20,137 nucleotides of DNA, from positions 1-20,137 of the forward strand of contig JAHLWZ010001094.1 in assembly GCA_020536535.1 (NCBI GenBank). The letters are read 5' to 3'. A model generated the notes under the pieces. The model was not told where the DNA came from and did no database searches. It saw only the letters and a list, made by a program, of their open reading frames with translations. The position numbers were made by a program, and so were the translations under genes. Position 1 is the first letter of the stretch. Each line of letters starts with the position of its first letter. Of this stretch, positions 18,847 to 20,137 are shown piece after piece. Origin of the DNA: Pelomyxa schiedti. Taxonomy: Eukaryota > Evosea > Pelobiontida > Pelomyxidae.

Positions 18847-19799
18847 ATGAGCGGTGACGAGAACGTGAGTTACAGCGATTGCAGTCGTAGTAGTGGTAGC
18901 AGTAGCGACAGGAAAGACTCCAACCACGGGCCGCACAAGCGGTCTGGAAAAAAGACAGTAGGGCGACGAAAAAGTCTAGGGTAGAGGCAGCAGAGTACAA
19001 GGCAAAGAGAGCGGCAGAGAAGGCAAGGAGCTACAAGGCGAAGGCAAGGAGGTACAAGGCAAAGGCAAAGCGTTACAAGGCGGAGGCAAAGAGAAAGGCA
19101 GCAGAGGACAATCCGAGAAAGGTTACCGAGGCAGAGGCAGAGGCAAATGCAGATGCAAAGGCACAAGCAGAAGCAGAAGAGGAAGAGGCAGAGGCAGATG
19201 CCGGCACGGATGCAGATGCAGATGCAGATGCAAATATAAATGCAAAGGCAAAAGCAGAAGCAGAAGAGGCAGAGGTAGTTGCAGGCCCAGATGCAAAGGC
19301 AAAGGCAAAAGCGAGTCACAATATAAGCACCCCATCAAAGACCCAGGTACCATTCCTGCCTGCCTGTACCGCAACCACACAGGTTCAGAAGGCACCATGC
19401 AACAACAACAACCAGGAGAAAACAGAGACAAAGACAAAGACAGTGGACCTTGAGCCATTATCAGGGATTGACGAGCAGGAGGAGCAGAAGTCTGCTGCCA
19501 AAGTGACACCAGCTAGGAATGATGGCTCTGAGTCGCTCTCGGCCATATCTGCCACACCTACCACATCAACACCAGGTGACAATGACACTCCGAGCAAATC
19601 ACCCACTGATGTATTCCCATTTCCCATACAACTGCCAGCCCATCTCATTGAGAAAATCAACTCCAGATACCGCAAACCTCACCAAGATGAGTAAATAATT
19701 CAATTTTCTTGTTGTTCTCACCAATCTTTTTGCCGAATTTTTATTTTTCTTCATTTCCCCAGACTTCCTGATGGGAGTCCCTGCCGTGGCTGTGTTTGA
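18847..19799 (+). CDS. Low-complexity Lys/Ala then Asp/Glu/Ala-rich protein, about 280 aa
   Basis: The long frame 18912-19694 has no ATG at its start. A 47-nt intron with donor GTGAGT (18865-18911) joins it in phase 0 to ATG 18847, giving MSGDEN then ERLQPRAAQAVWKKDSRA. Residues ~25-70 are basic with YKAKA-type units (KARSYKAKARRYKAKAKRYK). Then comes an acidic alternating tract (EAEAEANADAK, DADADADAN), an S/T/P-rich linker and a globular-looking end, FPFPIQLPAHLIEKINSRY. No known domain is recognised; the basic half may bind nucleic acid (inference). The end is uncertain. The frame stops at TAA 19692-19694, but GTAAAT at 19691 and a strong pyrimidine tract ending ccccag at 19762 suggest a 72-nt intron. 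Splicing there removes that stop and ends the protein at 19799 with a short LPDGSPCRGCV tail. Confidence 0.6.
18980..19313 (+). repeat. Imperfect GCA-RAN hexanucleotide repeat tract within the gene
   Basis: Codons alternate GCA with AAG, GAG, GAT, GAA or AAT for over 300 bases, for example gatgcagatgcagatgcaga at 19209-19228. The coding strand is almost free of T. The tract encodes alternating Ala and charged residues, basic first and acidic later. Such tracts expand and contract by slippage, so length differences between strains are expected. Confidence 0.7.
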
Positions 19800-20137
19800 T
19801 GAGAATGTGCCCACCTTGTGGGGTGCAGGTGATTTAGGAAGATGCCCAAACGATCTTCCTGAACTGTCGCGCCCCTCCTGAGAAAAGGGTCAAATGACAT
19901 TTTACTGTGAAACTGTCAGTCGGGGATCAGATCAGAAAAAAAAAACGCGTTTTGTCGGGGTTGATTTAACCTCTTACAGGAGGTATGGCCCCCTATTTTG
20001 GGTACGCATGGGGTTAAAAAGGACGGACAACAGAGGTTATGAGAATCCCGCTGTAAAGTAACAACGAAAAGCCCTGGGATCGAAAAACACAGTTTTTCGC
20101 GGGTGGGTCAGCGAATGGGCCCACTAGAAGACCCAGT
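19800..20137. other. Right-end region without a supported gene
   Basis: No convincing exon. A frame reading FLMGVPAVAVFDENVPTLWG overlaps 19764-19880 but does not join the preceding frame. The rest includes an A10 run near 19936-19945 and a short perfect hairpin at 20081-20099. Nothing else recognisable. Confidence 0.4.
20081..20099. repeat. Short perfect inverted repeat (8-bp stem, 3-nt loop)
   Basis: CGAAAAAC-ACA-GTTTTTCG. The stem is perfect but short and A/T-rich. No adjacent gene gives it an obvious role. Confidence 0.4.

Noticed and set aside
19128-19313. CRISPR or satellite array
   Set aside because: No constant repeats with spacers; it is a coding low-complexity tract in a eukaryotic gene.
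18870-19509. Two minus-strand ORFs rich in Leu, Cys and Pro
   Set aside because: Periodic composition is the antisense image of the GCA-RAN repeat; the plus-strand frame is longer and splices to an ATG.

Overview
The window is nuclear DNA of a eukaryote. Genes are densely packed on both strands and interrupted by very short GT-AG introns (mostly 37-55 nt, one of only 29 nt). Untranslated regions are tiny and poly(A) signals are AATAAA. I placed the exons by following family motifs across frames and matching intron phases, which gives 26 introns in five genes. The combination of degenerate W/L-rich ankyrin proteins, a SAM plus tyrosine-kinase-like protein, a giant SPRY-HECT ubiquitin ligase and an OSCP1 homologue fits an amoeboid or flagellate protist. 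An archamoeba such as Pelomyxa or Mastigamoeba is my best guess, from memory of such gene families only.

Layout. (1) 1-336, minus: first two exons of an OSCP1 homologue that runs off the left edge. (2) 899-3079, minus: a two-exon ankyrin-like protein. It is divergent, with only 45 bp between start codons, from (3) 3125-4285, plus: an unrecognised 386-aa protein. (4) 4319-5242, minus: a second ankyrin-type protein, convergent with (3), 33 bp between stops. (5) 5446-7077, plus: an eight-exon SAM-domain protein kinase. (6) 7260-18396, plus: a roughly 3,450-aa SPRY-HECT E3 ubiquitin ligase with 16 exons, one of them 7.0 kb. (7) 18847-19799, plus: a low-complexity Lys/Ala to Asp/Glu/Ala protein. 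Between (6) and (7) lies a poly(A) signal with a long genomic A run, and a short element with a perfect Pol III B box, a near A box, and a T11 run.

The neighbours do not form a pathway or operon. Broad themes are ubiquitin signalling (HECT ligase), kinase signalling (SAM-kinase) and ankyrin scaffold proteins. The least settled and most interesting points are: the reading frame of the ligase N-terminus (7764-8557), where a continuous ORF competes with a four-intron model; its extra acidic tail after the HECT domain, coded by a GC-rich last exon; the DVG in place of DFG in the kinase; stopless 39-nt introns; and the Pol III-like element.
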